64,000 bases of DNA from Mesorhizobium loti. Lineage in GTDB: Bacteria; Pseudomonadota; Alphaproteobacteria; Rhizobiales; Rhizobiaceae. The stretch spans positions 7,177,020 through 7,241,019 of the forward strand of contig AP017605.1 in NCBI GenBank assembly GCA_002356515.1. The letters are read 5' to 3'. Of this stretch, positions 10,160 to 22,695 are shown piece after piece. The position numbers and the translations under genes are program-made. The notes beneath the pieces are model-generated. The model was not told the origin of the DNA, did no database searches, and saw nothing but the letters and a program-made list of their open reading frames with translations. Every line of letters begins with the position of its first letter. Positions within the stretch are counted from its first letter, which is position 1.

Positions 10160-10197
10160 CTGTCAATAATAAATAAGAGTGATTTAATTATTGACAG
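10160..10197. promoter_or_regulatory. Divergent operator/promoter of the frcR and frcBCA operons
   Basis: Two exact 11-bp inverted arms, CTGTCAATAAT (10160-10170) and ATTATTGACAG (10187-10197), flank a 16-bp AT-rich centre. Each arm contains a perfect -35 hexamer TTGACA reading outward: on the minus strand at 10161-10166 and on the plus strand at 10191-10196. A bound regulator would therefore cover the -35 of both promoters. Candidate -10 hexamers 17 bp further out are weak (CATTCT on minus, TCTGTT on plus). The size and AT-rich symmetry suit a ROK-family operator. Confidence 0.75.
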
Positions 10198-10309
10198 CGC
10201 CTGCGGTCTGGTGTCTGTTGGGGCGGCGTCCACGCTGGGAGAAATTCGATGGATGCGCCGTAGATGCCGATTGGCCGGCATCCGGAATGGTTCCACTGGG
10301 AGGAAGATC

Positions 10310-11344
10310 GTGACCAATACAAAACTGTTGAAATCGACCGTTTTTGCCGCCGCTGCCCTGGGTCTGATGGCGTTTGCGTCGTCTGCATCCGCGGCCGGTG
10401 TCGGCGCTTGCCTGATCACCAAGACCGACACCAATCCCTTCTTCGTCAAGATGAAGGAAGGCGCGACCGCAAAGGCCAAGGAGCTCGGCGTCGACCTCAA
10501 GACCTACGCCGGCAAGATCGACGGCGACAGCGAGAGCCAGGTGGCGGCGATCGAAAGCTGCATTGCCGACGGTGCCAAGGGTATCCTGATCACCGCATCC
10601 GATACCAAGGGCATCGTGCCGACCGTCAAGAAGGCGCGTGACGCCGGCCTGCTGGTGATCGCGCTCGACACGCCGCTCGATCCGATCGACGCGGCCGATG
10701 CGACCTTCGCCACCGACAATCTCGAGGCCGGCAAGCTGATCGGCGCCTGGGCCGCCGCGACGCTCGGCGACAAGGCCAAGGACGCCAAGATCGGCTTCCT
10801 CGACCTGACGCCTTCGCAGCCGACGGTCGACGTGCTGCGCGACCAGGGCTTCATGATGGGCTATGGCATCGACGTGAAGGATCCCAACAAGATCGGCGAC
10901 GAAACCGATCCGCGCATCGTCGGCCACGACGTCACCAACGGCAATGAGGAGGGCGGCCGCAAGGCGATGGAGAACCTTCTGCAGAAGGACAACACCATCA
11001 ACGTCATCCACACCATCAACGAGCCGGCCGCTGTCGGCGCCTACCAGGCGCTCAAGGCCGTCGGTCTTGAAAAGCAGGTGCTGATCGTTTCCGTCGACGG
11101 CGGCTGCCCCGGCGTGAAGTCGGTGACAGAGGGTGTCATCGGTGCGACGTCGCAGCAATACCCGCTGCAGATGGCAGCGCTCGGCATCGAGGCGATCGCC
11201 GCCTTCGCCAAGGATGGAACCAAGCCGAAGCCGACCGAAGGCAAGAACTTCTTCGACACCGGCGTCAATTTGGTGACCGACAAGCCGGCCAACGGCGTCA
11301 AGTCCATCGACACCAAGGAAGGCCTCGCCAAGTGCTGGGGCTGA
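10310..11344 (+). CDS. frcB: Fructose ABC transporter, periplasmic substrate-binding protein
   Basis: FrcB captures the sugar in the periplasm for the FrcC/FrcA importer. The 344-residue precursor has a lysine-containing N-region, a hydrophobic core ([15 protein letters not shown]) and a cleavage site near ASA-A at about residue 27, followed by a Peripla_BP_4 domain. GTG 10310 is preceded by GGGAGGA at 10298-10304, and the length fits the S. meliloti protein (about 340 aa). A 160-bp gap with a stable hairpin separates it from frcC, as expected when the binding protein is made in excess. Confidence 0.92.
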   Translation: MTNTKLLKSTVFAAAALGLMAFASSASAAGVGACLITKTDTNPFFVKMKEGATAKAKELGVDLKTYAGKIDGDSESQVAAIESCIADGAKGILITASDTKGIVPTVKKARDAGLLVIALDTPLDPIDAADATFATDNLEAGKLIGAWAAATLGDKAKDAKIGFLDLTPSQPTVDVLRDQGFMMGYGIDVKDPNKIGDETDPRIVGHDVTNGNEEGGRKAMENLLQKDNTINVIHTINEPAAVGAYQALKAVGLEKQVLIVSVDGGCPGVKSVTEGVIGATSQQYPLQMAALGIEAIAAFAKDGTKPKPTEGKNFFDTGVNLVTDKPANGVKSIDTKEGLAKCWG

Positions 11345-11374
11345 TGCTGGTCTGACCGGCAATTACCGAACTCG

Positions 11375-11402
11375 AGCGGTTGGGGCTTGATCCCCGACCG
11401 CT
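11375..11402 (+). other. Intercistronic hairpin between frcB and frcC
   Basis: AGCGGTTGGGG (11375-11385) pairs with CCCCGACCGCT (11392-11402) through 11 base pairs including one G-U, closing a 6-base loop. No U-run follows, so it looks like an mRNA-stabilising or partial-attenuation structure and not a full terminator. Its place just after the binding-protein gene fits differential expression within an ABC transporter operon. Confidence 0.6.
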
Positions 11403-11504
11403 TCGGGTGGACGATGGGTCGCGTGACCGCGAACAATCCCGGCAACAGACCGGAAAGGCGTGGACGGGCGTTGGCGCTAGGCTGACACCTCACGGGGAGG
11501 AAAC

Positions 11505-12566
11505 ATGGCTCAAGCTCAGGAATTCGAGAAGGTTCTCTCGGGCAGCGACACCAGCGTCGCCGCTTTTGACGAGCACAAATCGGCCGTCAAGCGCATCCAG
11601 CATTTCCTGCATTCGACGCCGGCGGCAGTGCCGCTGATCGTGCTGGTCCTGTCAATCATCATTTTCGGCATCGCCATCGGCGGACGTTTCTTTTCGTCCT
11701 ATACGCTGACGCTGATCCTGCAGCAGATCGCCATCGTCGGCATTCTGGGCGCCGCGCAGACACTGGTCATCCTGACCGCCGGCATCGACCTGTCGATTGG
11801 CGTGATTATGGTGATTTCAGCCGTGATCATGGGCAATTGCGCGGTCAGCTACGGTATGCCGGCCATTCTCGCCGTGGCGATCGGGCTTGCCGCGGGTGCG
11901 GCCTGCGGGCTGCTCAACGGGTTGCTGGTCGCCTATATGAAACTGCCGCCCTTCATCGTGACGCTTGGCACCTGGAACATCGTCATGGCCACGAACTTCA
12001 TCTATTCGGCCAATGAGACGATCCGCGACACCGACGTCGACACCCAGGCGCCGTTGCTGCATCTGTTCGCCCTGAGCTTCAAGATCGGCACGGCGGTGCT
12101 GACGCTCGGCGTCATTGCCACGGTCGTGCTCGTGCTGATCCTCTGGTACGTGCTCAACCACACCGCATGGGGTCGCCATGTCTACGCCGTCGGCGATGAC
12201 CAGGAGGCGGCGAAGCTGTCGGGCATCCAGACCAAGAAGGTGCTGGTGACGGTCTATACCCTTGCCGGGCTGATCGCCGCTTTCGCTGCCTGGGTTTCTG
12301 TCGGCCGCAACGGCTCGATCTCACCGTCCGCCGCCGTCACCGATTACAATCTGCAGGCCATCACCGCGACCGTGATCGGCGGTATTTCTCTGTTCGGCGG
12401 GCGCGGCTCTATCCTGGGCACGCTGTTCGGCGCGATGATCGTCGGCGTCGTCTCCATGGGTCTCAACATGCTGGGCGCCGATCCGCAATGGAAAGTGCTG
12501 CTCACCGGTGTGCTGATCATCGGCGCCGTGGCAATCGACCAATGGATCAGAAAGGTTTCGGCATAG
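11505..12566 (+). CDS. frcC: Fructose ABC transporter, permease subunit
   Basis: The 353-residue inner-membrane permease belongs to the RbsC-like family of sugar importers. It has a polar N-terminal segment of about 40 residues, then eight to ten transmembrane segments. The conserved TAGIDLSIGVIMVISA block lies near residue 90, and the AITATVIGGISLFGGRGS block, where the ATPase couples, lies near residue 285. A GGGAGGAAAC Shine-Dalgarno precedes ATG 11505. FrcA begins 2 bp after its stop. It works with FrcB and FrcA to import fructose, and possibly related monosaccharides. Confidence 0.93.
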   Translation: MAQAQEFEKVLSGSDTSVAAFDEHKSAVKRIQHFLHSTPAAVPLIVLVLSIIIFGIAIGGRFFSSYTLTLILQQIAIVGILGAAQTLVILTAGIDLSIGVIMVISAVIMGNCAVSYGMPAILAVAIGLAAGAACGLLNGLLVAYMKLPPFIVTLGTWNIVMATNFIYSANETIRDTDVDTQAPLLHLFALSFKIGTAVLTLGVIATVVLVLILWYVLNHTAWGRHVYAVGDDQEAAKLSGIQTKKVLVTVYTLAGLIAAFAAWVSVGRNGSISPSAAVTDYNLQAITATVIGGISLFGGRGSILGTLFGAMIVGVVSMGLNMLGADPQWKVLLTGVLIIGAVAIDQWIRKVSA

Positions 12567-12568
12567 TC

Positions 12569-13351
12569 ATGACCCAGGAACCCATCCTCACCGCGCGTGG
12601 CCTGGTCAAGCGCTACGGTCGCGTCACCGCCCTCGACAATGCCGACTTCGACCTTTATCCCGGCGAAATCCTTGCCGTCATCGGCGACAACGGCGCCGGC
12701 AAGTCGTCGCTCATCAAGGCGATTTCCGGCGCGGCCGTGCCCGACGAAGGTGAAATCCGGCTTGAAGGCAAAGCCGTTTCCTTCAAATCGCCGATGGAGG
12801 CCCGCGAAGCCGGTATCGAGACGGTTTACCAGAACCTCGCTTTGTCGCCGGCACTGTCGATCGCCGACAACATGTTCCTCGGCCGGGAGATCCGCAAACC
12901 CGGCTTCCTCGGCCAGTGGCTGCGCATGCTCGATCGCCCGGCGATGGAAAAGCGCGCCCGCGACAAGCTCACCGAACTTGGCTTGATGACCATCCAGAAC
13001 ATCAGCCAGGCGGTGGAGACGCTGTCGGGCGGCCAGCGCCAGGGCGTGGCGGTGGCGCGCGCCGCTGCCTTCGGCAGCCGCGTGGTAATCATGGACGAAC
13101 CAACGGCCGCCCTTGGCGTCAAGGAAAGCCGCCGCGTGCTCGAACTGATCCTCGACGTCAAGAAGCGCGGCCTGCCGATCGTGCTGATCTCGCACAACAT
13201 GCCGCATGTCTTCGAGGTGGCCGACCGTATCCACATCCACCGCCTGGGTCGTCGCCTGTGCGTCATCGATCCCAAGCAATATACGATGTCCGATGCCGTC
13301 GCCTTCATGACCGGCGCGAAGGCACCTCCGGAGGCTGCGCTCGCGGCCTGA
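12569..13351 (+). CDS. frcA: Fructose ABC transporter, ATP-binding subunit
   Basis: The 260-residue ATPase has a single nucleotide-binding domain: Walker A GDNGAGKSS near residue 38, signature LSGGQRQ near 153, and Walker B VVIMDEPTAALG. Most RbsA-like sugar importers have two fused domains, whereas the fructose Frc system has one, which supports the assignment; the S. meliloti FrcA length is also 260 aa. ATG 12569 lies just after the frcC stop; longer in-frame starts overlap frcC and lack family homology. It ends the visible operon, 131 bp before glgP. Confidence 0.92.
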   Translation: MTQEPILTARGLVKRYGRVTALDNADFDLYPGEILAVIGDNGAGKSSLIKAISGAAVPDEGEIRLEGKAVSFKSPMEAREAGIETVYQNLALSPALSIADNMFLGREIRKPGFLGQWLRMLDRPAMEKRARDKLTELGLMTIQNISQAVETLSGGQRQGVAVARAAAFGSRVVIMDEPTAALGVKESRRVLELILDVKKRGLPIVLISHNMPHVFEVADRIHIHRLGRRLCVIDPKQYTMSDAVAFMTGAKAPPEAALAA

Positions 13352-13482
13352 TTGTCAAATTGCCGCAGGGTAAGCCGGCGCATGCTCATCTAAATCGATT
13401 GAATATATGTTGCAATGCAGTAACATGGGCTGGGATGAATGGTGAAAGCCGGTATGATCATTGCAACCGCACGAGAGGCAGC

Positions 13483-15951
13483 ATGACGCGCGCGATGACA
13501 TCCGAGACCCTTCCTCCACTGCTCGAAAATCCTGATCCGAAGACGCTCGCAAGGGAAGTCTTGGTGGCCCTCAAATACCGGGTCGGCAAGGATACCACCG
13601 TCGCGACCCAGTACGACTGGCTGACGGCCTCGATCAAGGTCGTGCGCGACCGCATCGTCGATCGCTGGATGCAGGCAACGAAAGAGGCCTACGACCAGCA
13701 GGAAAAGCGCGTCTACTATTTGTCGCTGGAGTTCCTCATCGGCCGCTTGATGCGCGACGCCTTCTCCAATCTCGGTTTGATGGCCAATATGCGCGAGGCG
13801 CTGTCGTCGCTCGGCGTGGACCTCGATCTCATCGCGGCGCTTGAGCCCGATGCCGCGCTCGGCAATGGTGGCCTTGGCCGGCTCGCCGCCTGCTTCATGG
13901 AAAGCATGGCGACCGTCGACATTCCGGCACACGGCTACGGCATCCGCTACGCCAACGGCATGTTCCGCCAGGAGATTCAAGGCGGCTGGCAGGTCGAACT
14001 GCCCGAGACATGGCTCGACCACGGCAACCCTTGGGAATTCGAACGGCGCGAACGCTCCTTCGAAGTCGGTTTCGGCGGTTCGGTGGAGTCCATCACCTCG
14101 AAGGACGGCCGGCTCGAGCGTCACGTCTGGAAGCCGACCGAGCATGTCCTGGCTGTCGCCTACGACACGCCTGTCGTCGGCTGGCGGGGCAACCGCGTCA
14201 ACACGCTGCGGCTGTGGTCGGGCATGCCGGTCGATCCGATCCTGCTCGACAAGTTCAATGCCGGCGACCACATCGGCGCGCTCGCCGAAAGCAACAAGGC
14301 TGACGCGCTGTCGCGCGTGCTTTACCCCGCCGATTCCCATATGGCCGGGCAGGAGCTCAGGCTGCGGCAGGAGTATTTCTTCTCGACCGCCTCGCTACAG
14401 GACATCGTGCAGCGCCATCTCAGCCAGTATGGCGACCTGAAGTCGCTGCCCGACAAGGCGGCGATCCACCTCAACGACACCCATCCGGCGATCGCCGTGC
14501 CGGAGCTGATGCGGCTCTTGATGGATGTCCACGGCATGGACTTCGATCTCGCCTGGGACATCACCAAGCGCACCTTCGGCTACACCAACCACACGCTTCT
14601 TCCGGAGGCGCTGGAAAGCTGGCCGGTGCCGCTGTTCGAGCGGCTTTTGCCGCGCCATATGCAGATCGTATACGCCATAAATGCGCAGGTGCTTCTGGAG
14701 GCGCGCGCCACCGACCAGTTCTCGGACGAGCAGATCAGCCGCATCTCGCTGATCCAGGAGAATGGCGATCGCCGCGTGCGCATGGGCAACCTTGCCTTTG
14801 TCGGCTCGCACTCGATCAATGGTGTCTCGGCGCTGCATACAGAACTGATGAAGGAAACGGTGTTCGCCGACCTGCACAAGCTCTATCCCGATCGCATCAA
14901 CAACAAGACCAACGGCATCACGCCGCGGCGCTGGCTGATCCAGTGCAATCCTGGGCTGACCTCGCTCGCCCGTGAGGCGATCGGTGACCGCTTTCTCGAC
15001 GACATCGACGCCATCAAAGGGCTCGAGGGCTTTGCCGATGACAGCGCGTTCCGGGAAAAATTCGCGGGCGTCAAGCGGCAGAACAAGGTGCGGCTGGCCA
15101 ATCTCGTCGCCGACCGGCTCGGCATCAAGGTCGACCCTTCGGCGCTGTTCGACATCCAGGTCAAGCGCATCCATGAATACAAGCGCCAGCTCCTGAACAT
15201 CCTCGAGGCGATCGCGCTCTACGACCAGATCCGTTCGCATCCCGAACGCGACTGGATGCCGCGCGTGAAATTCTTCGGCGGCAAGGCGGCGCCCAGCTAT
15301 CACAATGCCAAGCTGATCATCAAACTCGCCAACGATGTCGCCAAGGTCATCAACCGTGATCCGGCGGTGCGTGGCTTGCTGAAAGTGGTGTTCGTGCCGA
15401 ACTACAATGTCAGCCTGGCCGAAATCATGATGCCGGCCGCCGACCTGTCCGAGCAGATTTCGACCGCGGGCATGGAAGCGTCGGGTACCGGCAACATGAA
15501 GTTCGCGCTGAACGGCGCGCTGACCATCGGCACGCTCGACGGCGCCAATGTCGAGATCAAGGAATGCGTCGGCGACGACAACATCTTCATCTTCGGCCTG
15601 ACGACAGCTGAAGTGGCCGAGCGGCGCAACAATGGCTACAACCCGCGCGCCGTGATCGAGGGTTCGTCCGAACTGGCGCAGGCTGTGGCCGCTGTTTCGT
15701 CCGGCGTCTTCTCGCCCGATGATCCCAATCGCTACCGCGAGCTGATCAACGGCCTCTACGACAGCGACTGGTTCATGGTCGCCGCCGACTTCGACGCCTA
15801 CGCCGCCGCCCAGCGTGATGTCGACGCCGTCTGGCGCAACAGCCCGGATTGGTATGCCAGGGCAATCCGCAATGTCGCGCGCGTCGGCTGGTTCTCGTCC
15901 GATCGCACCATCCGCCAATACGCGAAAGAAATCTGGAACGTGCCTGCCTGA
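13483..15951 (+). CDS. glgP: Glycogen phosphorylase
   Basis: GlgP releases glucose-1-phosphate from glycogen chain ends using PLP and phosphate. The 822-residue protein matches the family length. It starts with a short leader before RVYYLSLEFLIGRLMRDAF, carries the glucan-binding and RIHEYKRQLLN blocks, and binds PLP through Lys673 in EASGTGNMKFALNGAL. ATG 13483 is preferred because it follows a GAGGC-like site; an in-frame ATG at 13435 would add 16 residues. It is the first gene of the glg operon, 105 bp before glgB. Confidence 0.95.
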   Translation: MTRAMTSETLPPLLENPDPKTLAREVLVALKYRVGKDTTVATQYDWLTASIKVVRDRIVDRWMQATKEAYDQQEKRVYYLSLEFLIGRLMRDAFSNLGLMANMREALSSLGVDLDLIAALEPDAALGNGGLGRLAACFMESMATVDIPAHGYGIRYANGMFRQEIQGGWQVELPETWLDHGNPWEFERRERSFEVGFGGSVESITSKDGRLERHVWKPTEHVLAVAYDTPVVGWRGNRVNTLRLWSGMPVDPILLDKFNAGDHIGALAESNKADALSRVLYPADSHMAGQELRLRQEYFFSTASLQDIVQRHLSQYGDLKSLPDKAAIHLNDTHPAIAVPELMRLLMDVHGMDFDLAWDITKRTFGYTNHTLLPEALESWPVPLFERLLPRHMQIVYAINAQVLLEARATDQFSDEQISRISLIQENGDRRVRMGNLAFVGSHSINGVSALHTELMKETVFADLHKLYPDRINNKTNGITPRRWLIQCNPGLTSLAREAIGDRFLDDIDAIKGLEGFADDSAFREKFAGVKRQNKVRLANLVADRLGIKVDPSALFDIQVKRIHEYKRQLLNILEAIALYDQIRSHPERDWMPRVKFFGGKAAPSYHNAKLIIKLANDVAKVINRDPAVRGLLKVVFVPNYNVSLAEIMMPAADLSEQISTAGMEASGTGNMKFALNGALTIGTLDGANVEIKECVGDDNIFIFGLTTAEVAERRNNGYNPRAVIEGSSELAQAVAAVSSGVFSPDDPNRYRELINGLYDSDWFMVAADFDAYAAAQRDVDAVWRNSPDWYARAIRNVARVGWFSSDRTIRQYAKEIWNVPA

Positions 15952-16056
15952 TGTGATTGCATGAGGCCACGAACAATGTGGTCCCGGTGACGTGGGTTGA
16001 ATGCCAACCCGCATCGCCAGAACAAACACCTGGTGCCCTGGGAGGGACACTGCCTG

Positions 16057-18270
16057 ATGAGGAAGCCGCGCGCGACCGCTGCGACAAGCGGGCCGGACGG
16101 ACTGGCGCCAGCCAGCGATGTTGCGGCGATTGTCGCCGGCACGCATGGAGATTCGTTTGCGGTCCTCGGTGTCCATGAGGTCGGCAAAAGCCTGTTTGCC
16201 CGTTGCTTCGTTCCGCATGCCGAAACCGTCACCGCCTATACGCTGACGGGCATCGAGGCTGGTGAATTGTCGAGGCGAGACGATGCCGGCTTCTTCGAAG
16301 GGCAGTTGACGATCAAGAAGCGGCAGCCGCTGCGCTACCATGCGCGCAATGCCGGCGGTGACTGGTGGCTGACCGATCCCTATTCGTTCGGCCCGGTGCT
16401 CGGGCCTCTGGATGACTACTATATCGCCGAGGGATCGCATCTCAGGCTGTTCGACAAGCTTGGCGCGCATGTCATCGAGCATGAAGGCGCCACCGGCGTG
16501 CATTTCGCCGTCTGGGCTCCCAATGCAAAACGCGTCTCGGTGGTCGGCGATTTCAACGACTGGGATGGCCGCCGCCACACGATGCGCGACCGCCGCGACA
16601 CCGGCATATGGGAGGTATTCATCCCCGACATCGGCGCCGGGCGGCCCTACAAATACGAGATCATCGGCCCCGACGGCGTCAGGCTGCCGCTGAAGGCTGA
16701 CCCGTTTGCGTTCAAATCCGAACTGCGTCCGGCCACGGCTTCTGTCGTTGCCGTGCCGCCGGCGCATGAATGGGGCGATGAGGCGCACCGCAATTTCTGG
16801 CGCAATGCCGATCACCGGCGCGAAGCGATCTCCATCTACGAGGTCCATGCCGGATCCTGGCAGCTTCGCGACGACGGCACGTTCCTGTCATGGGACGAAC
16901 TGGCCGACCGGCTGATCCCCTATGCAGTCGAGACCGGTTTCACCCACATCGAATTCATGCCGATCTCCGAACATCCCTATGACCCGTCCTGGGGTTATCA
17001 GACAACCGGGCTATACGCGCCGTCGGCCCGCTTTGGCGATCCCGACGGCTTTGCCCGGTTCGTCGATGGCGCGCATCGCGCCGGCGTCGGCGTCATCCTC
17101 GACTGGGTGCCGGCGCATTTTCCGGTCGACGCGCATGGCCTGGCCCATTTCGACGGCACCGCGCTCTATGAGCATGCCGATCCGCGCAAGGGTTTTCATC
17201 CCGACTGGAACACCGCGATCTACAATTTCGGCCGCCGCGAAGTGGTGTCGTTCCTGGTCAACAACGCGCTGTTTTGGGCCGAAAAATATCATGTCGACGG
17301 TTTGCGCGTCGATGCGGTCGCCTCGATGCTCTACCTCGACTATTCGCGCAAGGCCGGCGAGTGGATCCCCAATGAGAAGGGTGGCCGCGAGAACCTCGAG
17401 GCGGTCTCTTTCCTGCAGAAAATGAACAAGGAGGTCTACGGCCACCATCCCGGCGTCATGACCATCGCCGAGGAATCGACCTCGTGGCCGAAGGTCTCGG
17501 CACCGGTGCATGAAGGCGGGCTGGGCTTTGGCTTCAAGTGGAACATGGGCTTCATGCACGACACGCTGGAGTATTTTGCCAAGGAGCCGATCTTCCGCAA
17601 GCACCACCACAACGACCTGACCTTCGGCCTGACCTACGCCTTCTCGGAGAATTTCGTGCTGCCGCTCTCGCATGACGAGGTGGTGCACGGCAAAGGCACG
17701 CTGCTGGGCAAGATGGCCGGCGACGACTGGCAGAAATTCGCGACGCTGCGCGCCTATTACGGCTTCATGTGGGGCTATCCCGGCAAGAAGCTCTTGTTCA
17801 TGGGACAGGAATTCGCGCAGCGCCGCGAATGGAGCGAGGCGCGCGCGCTCGACTGGAACCTGCTCGATTTCCGCCCGCATCGCGGCGTCTGGCAGACGGT
17901 GCGCGATCTCAACTATCTCTATCGCTCGCGCCCCGCGCTGCACGGTCGTGACTGCGAGCCGGAAGGGTTTTCCTGGCTGATCGTCGACGACAGCCAGAAT
18001 TCGGTTTTCGCCTGGGTGCGCAACGCGCCGGGCGGCAGTCCGGTGGCCGTCATCTCCAACTTCACGCCGGTGCCGCGCGACAATTACCGCGTGCCGCTGC
18101 CGAAGGCCGGCAAGTGGCGCGAGATCATCAACACCGACGCATCCGAATATGGCGGCTCCGGCATGGGCAATGGCGGCATGGTCGAGGCAAGGGCGGAAGG
18201 CAAGAGCATCTCGGCGACGATGCTTCTGCCGCCGCTGTCGACAATCATGCTTGAACTCGTTGTCGACTGA
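16057..18270 (+). CDS. glgB: 1,4-alpha-glucan branching enzyme
   Basis: GlgB cuts alpha-1,4 chains and re-attaches them as alpha-1,6 branches. The 737-residue protein has an N-terminal carbohydrate-binding region, the CBM48 domain ([19 protein letters not shown]) and a GH13 catalytic barrel. Nucleophile Asp419 (DGLRVDAV) and acid/base Glu472 (TIAEEST) both sit 14 residues beyond their E. coli positions, so the core aligns without gaps. ATG 16057 follows a GGGAGGG stretch 11 bases upstream; a TTG at 15997 is a weaker alternative. It lies between glgP and glgC. Confidence 0.94.
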   Translation: MRKPRATAATSGPDGLAPASDVAAIVAGTHGDSFAVLGVHEVGKSLFARCFVPHAETVTAYTLTGIEAGELSRRDDAGFFEGQLTIKKRQPLRYHARNAGGDWWLTDPYSFGPVLGPLDDYYIAEGSHLRLFDKLGAHVIEHEGATGVHFAVWAPNAKRVSVVGDFNDWDGRRHTMRDRRDTGIWEVFIPDIGAGRPYKYEIIGPDGVRLPLKADPFAFKSELRPATASVVAVPPAHEWGDEAHRNFWRNADHRREAISIYEVHAGSWQLRDDGTFLSWDELADRLIPYAVETGFTHIEFMPISEHPYDPSWGYQTTGLYAPSARFGDPDGFARFVDGAHRAGVGVILDWVPAHFPVDAHGLAHFDGTALYEHADPRKGFHPDWNTAIYNFGRREVVSFLVNNALFWAEKYHVDGLRVDAVASMLYLDYSRKAGEWIPNEKGGRENLEAVSFLQKMNKEVYGHHPGVMTIAEESTSWPKVSAPVHEGGLGFGFKWNMGFMHDTLEYFAKEPIFRKHHHNDLTFGLTYAFSENFVLPLSHDEVVHGKGTLLGKMAGDDWQKFATLRAYYGFMWGYPGKKLLFMGQEFAQRREWSEARALDWNLLDFRPHRGVWQTVRDLNYLYRSRPALHGRDCEPEGFSWLIVDDSQNSVFAWVRNAPGGSPVAVISNFTPVPRDNYRVPLPKAGKWREIINTDASEYGGSGMGNGGMVEARAEGKSISATMLLPPLSTIMLELVVD

Positions 18271-18324
18271 GCCCGTCAAGGCCGAGGTAACAGGGCGAGA
18301 CTTGAGTAACTTGGGAGGGTAGAA

Positions 18325-19590
18325 ATGGCAGACTTGAAACGGACCCAGCCGCTGGCGCGCGATGCCATGGCCTATGTACTGGCCGGCGGCCGTGGCAGCC
18401 GCCTCAAGGAACTGACGGACCGTCGCGCCAAGCCGGCGGTCTATTTCGGCGGCAAGACGCGCATCATCGATTTCGCGCTCTCCAACGCGCTGAACTCGGG
18501 TATCCGCCGCCTTGGCGTCGCCACGCAGTACAAGGCGCATTCGCTGATCCGCCATCTGCAGCGCGGCTGGAACTTCCTGCGGCCGGAACGAAACGAGAGT
18601 TTCGACATCTTGCCGGCCAGCCAGCGCGTCTCGGAAACGCAATGGTATGAAGGCACGGCCGACGCCGTCTACCAGAACATCGACATCATCGAGGCCTATG
18701 GCCCGGAATACATGGTCATCCTGGCTGGGGACCACATCTACAAGATGGATTACGAGCTGATGTTGCGCCAGCACGTCGATGCCGGCGCCGATGTCACGGT
18801 CGGCTGTCTCGAAGTGCCCCGCATGGAAGCGACAGGCTTCGGTGTCATGCATGTCGATGCCAAGGACAACATCATCGCCTTCGTCGAAAAGCCCGCCGAT
18901 CCGCCTGGCATTCCGGGCAACCCGGACTTCGCCTTGGCCTCGATGGGTATCTACGTCTTCAAGACCAAGTTCCTGATGGAGCAGTTGCGCCGCGACGCCG
19001 CCGAGCCGGGCTCCAGCCGCGACTTCGGCAAGGACATCATCCCCTATATCGTCCAGCACGGTAAGGCGATCGCTCACCGCTTCACCAAGTCCTGCGTGCG
19101 CTCAACCGCCGAGAATGAGGCCTACTGGCGCGATGTCGGAACGGTCGACGCCTATTGGGAAGCCAATATCGACCTGACTGATATTACGCCCGAGCTCGAC
19201 CTCTACGACCGCGACTGGCCGATCTGGACCTATGCCGAGTTGAAGCCGCCGGCAAAGTTCGTCCATGATGAGGATGGCCGGCGCGGCTCGGCCGTTTCTT
19301 CCCTGGTCTCGGGCGACTGCATCGTCTCCGGCGCTTCGCTGAAGAAGAGCCTGATCTTCACCGGCGCCCGCATCAATTCCTATTCTACGCTGGAAGAAGT
19401 CGTCATGCTGCCGGACGTTCATGTCGGCCGGAACGCAAAGTTGAAGCGCGTCGTCATCGACCACGGTGTAAGGATACCGGAGGGCCTGGTGGTCGGCGAG
19501 GATCCCGCGCTCGACGCCAAGCGCTTCCGCGTTTCGGAGAAAGGCATCTGCCTGATCACACAGGACATGATCAACAAACTCGGACTCTAG
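18325..19590 (+). CDS. glgC: Glucose-1-phosphate adenylyltransferase (ADP-glucose pyrophosphorylase)
   Basis: GlgC makes ADP-glucose from ATP and glucose-1-phosphate, the committed step of glycogen synthesis. The 421-residue protein carries the activator/nucleotide motif [20 protein letters not shown] near residues 17-36 and the substrate-binding FVEKP block, then a C-terminal left-handed beta-helix domain. A GGGAGGG Shine-Dalgarno precedes ATG 18325. Family enzymes from rhizobia are regulated by fructose-6-phosphate and pyruvate, which would link it to the neighbouring fructose uptake genes; that link is inference. Confidence 0.96.
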   Translation: MADLKRTQPLARDAMAYVLAGGRGSRLKELTDRRAKPAVYFGGKTRIIDFALSNALNSGIRRLGVATQYKAHSLIRHLQRGWNFLRPERNESFDILPASQRVSETQWYEGTADAVYQNIDIIEAYGPEYMVILAGDHIYKMDYELMLRQHVDAGADVTVGCLEVPRMEATGFGVMHVDAKDNIIAFVEKPADPPGIPGNPDFALASMGIYVFKTKFLMEQLRRDAAEPGSSRDFGKDIIPYIVQHGKAIAHRFTKSCVRSTAENEAYWRDVGTVDAYWEANIDLTDITPELDLYDRDWPIWTYAELKPPAKFVHDEDGRRGSAVSSLVSGDCIVSGASLKKSLIFTGARINSYSTLEEVVMLPDVHVGRNAKLKRVVIDHGVRIPEGLVVGEDPALDAKRFRVSEKGICLITQDMINKLGL

Positions 19591-19604
19591 GACGGGATAG
19601 ACGC

Positions 19605-21050
19605 ATGCAGGTTCTGTCGGTCACGCCCGAGATCTTTCCGCTGATCAAAACCGGCGGGCTTGCCGACGTAACCGGCGCGCTGCCCATCGCGCTTGCTGCC
19701 AAGGGCGTGACCATGCGCACGCTCATTCCGGGCTTTCCCGTGGTGATGGACGCCTTCAAGAAAAAGAAGGCCGTTTATCAATATCCGCTGCTGCAGGGTG
19801 GCAAGGCTTCCGTCCATGCCGTCCAGCTTGCCGGGCTCGATCTCTTCGTGCTCGACGCGCCGCATCTGTTCGACCGCCCGGGCGGCCCCTACGGCAATGC
19901 GTCTGGCGCGGACTGGCCGGACAATTGGCGGCGCTTCGCGGCGCTGAGCCAGGTTGGTGGCGATATCGCCGGTGGTGCCATATCGGGCTATCAACCTGAC
20001 ATCGTCCACGCCCATGACTGGCAGTCGGCGATGACGCTGGCCTATATGCGCTACGGCAAGGCGGTCGGCGTCCCATCGATGATGACCGTCCACAATCTCG
20101 CCTTCCAGGGCCAGTTCGGCGCCGGCATCTTTGGCGAGCTTGGCCTGCCGGCGGTGGCGATGGCGCTTGAGGGCGTCGAATATTACGGCGGCGTCGGCTT
20201 CCTCAAGGCCGGCCTGCAGGCCGCCTGGGCGATCACCACGGTCAGCCCCACCTATGCGCAGGAAATACGCTCGCCAGAATTCGGCATGGGCCTGGACGGC
20301 CTGATCAACATGCGCTCCAGCGATCTCTATGGCATCGTCAACGGCATCGACACCGCCATCTGGGATCCGGAGACGGACAAGCATCTGGTGTCGAACTATA
20401 CGGCCGCGACGCTCAAGGCGCGGGCGCCGAACAGGGCCGCCGTGGAGGAACGCTTCGGCCTCGATCGCGACGACAGCCCGATTGTCTGTGTCATCAGCCG
20501 GCTGACCTGGCAGAAAGGCATGGACATATTGGCGACGGTGATCGACGGCGTCGTCGCGACGGGCGCGCGGCTGGCCATACTTGGCTCCGGTGACGCGGGT
20601 CTTGAAGGCGCGCTGCTTGCCGCTGCCGCACGCCACCGTGGCCGTATCGGCGTGGTCATCGGCTATGACGAAGGGCTGTCGCACACAATGCAGGGCGGCT
20701 GCGACGCCATCATCATCCCGTCACGCTTCGAACCCTGCGGACTGACGCAGCTTTACGGCCTGCGCTACGGCTGCGTGCCGGTTGTCGCCCGCACCGGCGG
20801 CCTCGCCGACACCATCATCGACGCCAACGAGGCGGCGATGGCGGCCGGCGTGGCGACAGGGTTCCAGTTCGCTCCCAACAATGGCGGCGCGATGCTGCAC
20901 GCCATCCGCCGCCTTGCCGACGCCTATGCCAATCCCGCGGCCTTCGAGACCATCCAGTGCCAGGGCATGAAGTCCGACGTGTCGTGGGACCGAAGCGCGG
21001 AAAAATACGTCGAACTCTATCGCCTGCTGCTTTCGAAAAGGGTTGCCTGA
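19605..21050 (+). CDS. glgA: Glycogen synthase (ADP-glucose type)
   Basis: GlgA transfers glucose from ADP-glucose to the growing alpha-1,4 chain. The 481-residue GT5 enzyme shows the N-terminal ADP-glucose motif [13 protein letters not shown] (about 15-27), [11 protein letters not shown], the second lysine motif [12 protein letters not shown] and the conserved [18 protein letters not shown] block with its catalytic Glu. It follows glgC by 14 bp and its stop is 3 bp before pgm, so it is translated as part of the glg operon. Confidence 0.96.
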   Translation: MQVLSVTPEIFPLIKTGGLADVTGALPIALAAKGVTMRTLIPGFPVVMDAFKKKKAVYQYPLLQGGKASVHAVQLAGLDLFVLDAPHLFDRPGGPYGNASGADWPDNWRRFAALSQVGGDIAGGAISGYQPDIVHAHDWQSAMTLAYMRYGKAVGVPSMMTVHNLAFQGQFGAGIFGELGLPAVAMALEGVEYYGGVGFLKAGLQAAWAITTVSPTYAQEIRSPEFGMGLDGLINMRSSDLYGIVNGIDTAIWDPETDKHLVSNYTAATLKARAPNRAAVEERFGLDRDDSPIVCVISRLTWQKGMDILATVIDGVVATGARLAILGSGDAGLEGALLAAAARHRGRIGVVIGYDEGLSHTMQGGCDAIIIPSRFEPCGLTQLYGLRYGCVPVVARTGGLADTIIDANEAAMAAGVATGFQFAPNNGGAMLHAIRRLADAYANPAAFETIQCQGMKSDVSWDRSAEKYVELYRLLLSKRVA

Positions 21051-22682
<1,632 letters not shown>

Positions 22683-22695
22683 CATAACGCAACCT

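Noticed and set aside
10099..10500. N-terminal extension of the ROK regulator
   Set aside because: It crosses the operator palindrome and frcB leader; the GTG at 10098 has a strong Shine-Dalgarno.
14395..16848. Very long antisense open frame (817 codons) opposite glgP and glgB
   Set aside because: High-GC coding strands often leave the complementary frame open. It has no family features and lies entirely over two clear genes.
17011..19077. Long antisense frame opposite glgB/glgC
   Set aside because: Same GC-driven effect; low-complexity composition and full overlap with two recognised enzymes.
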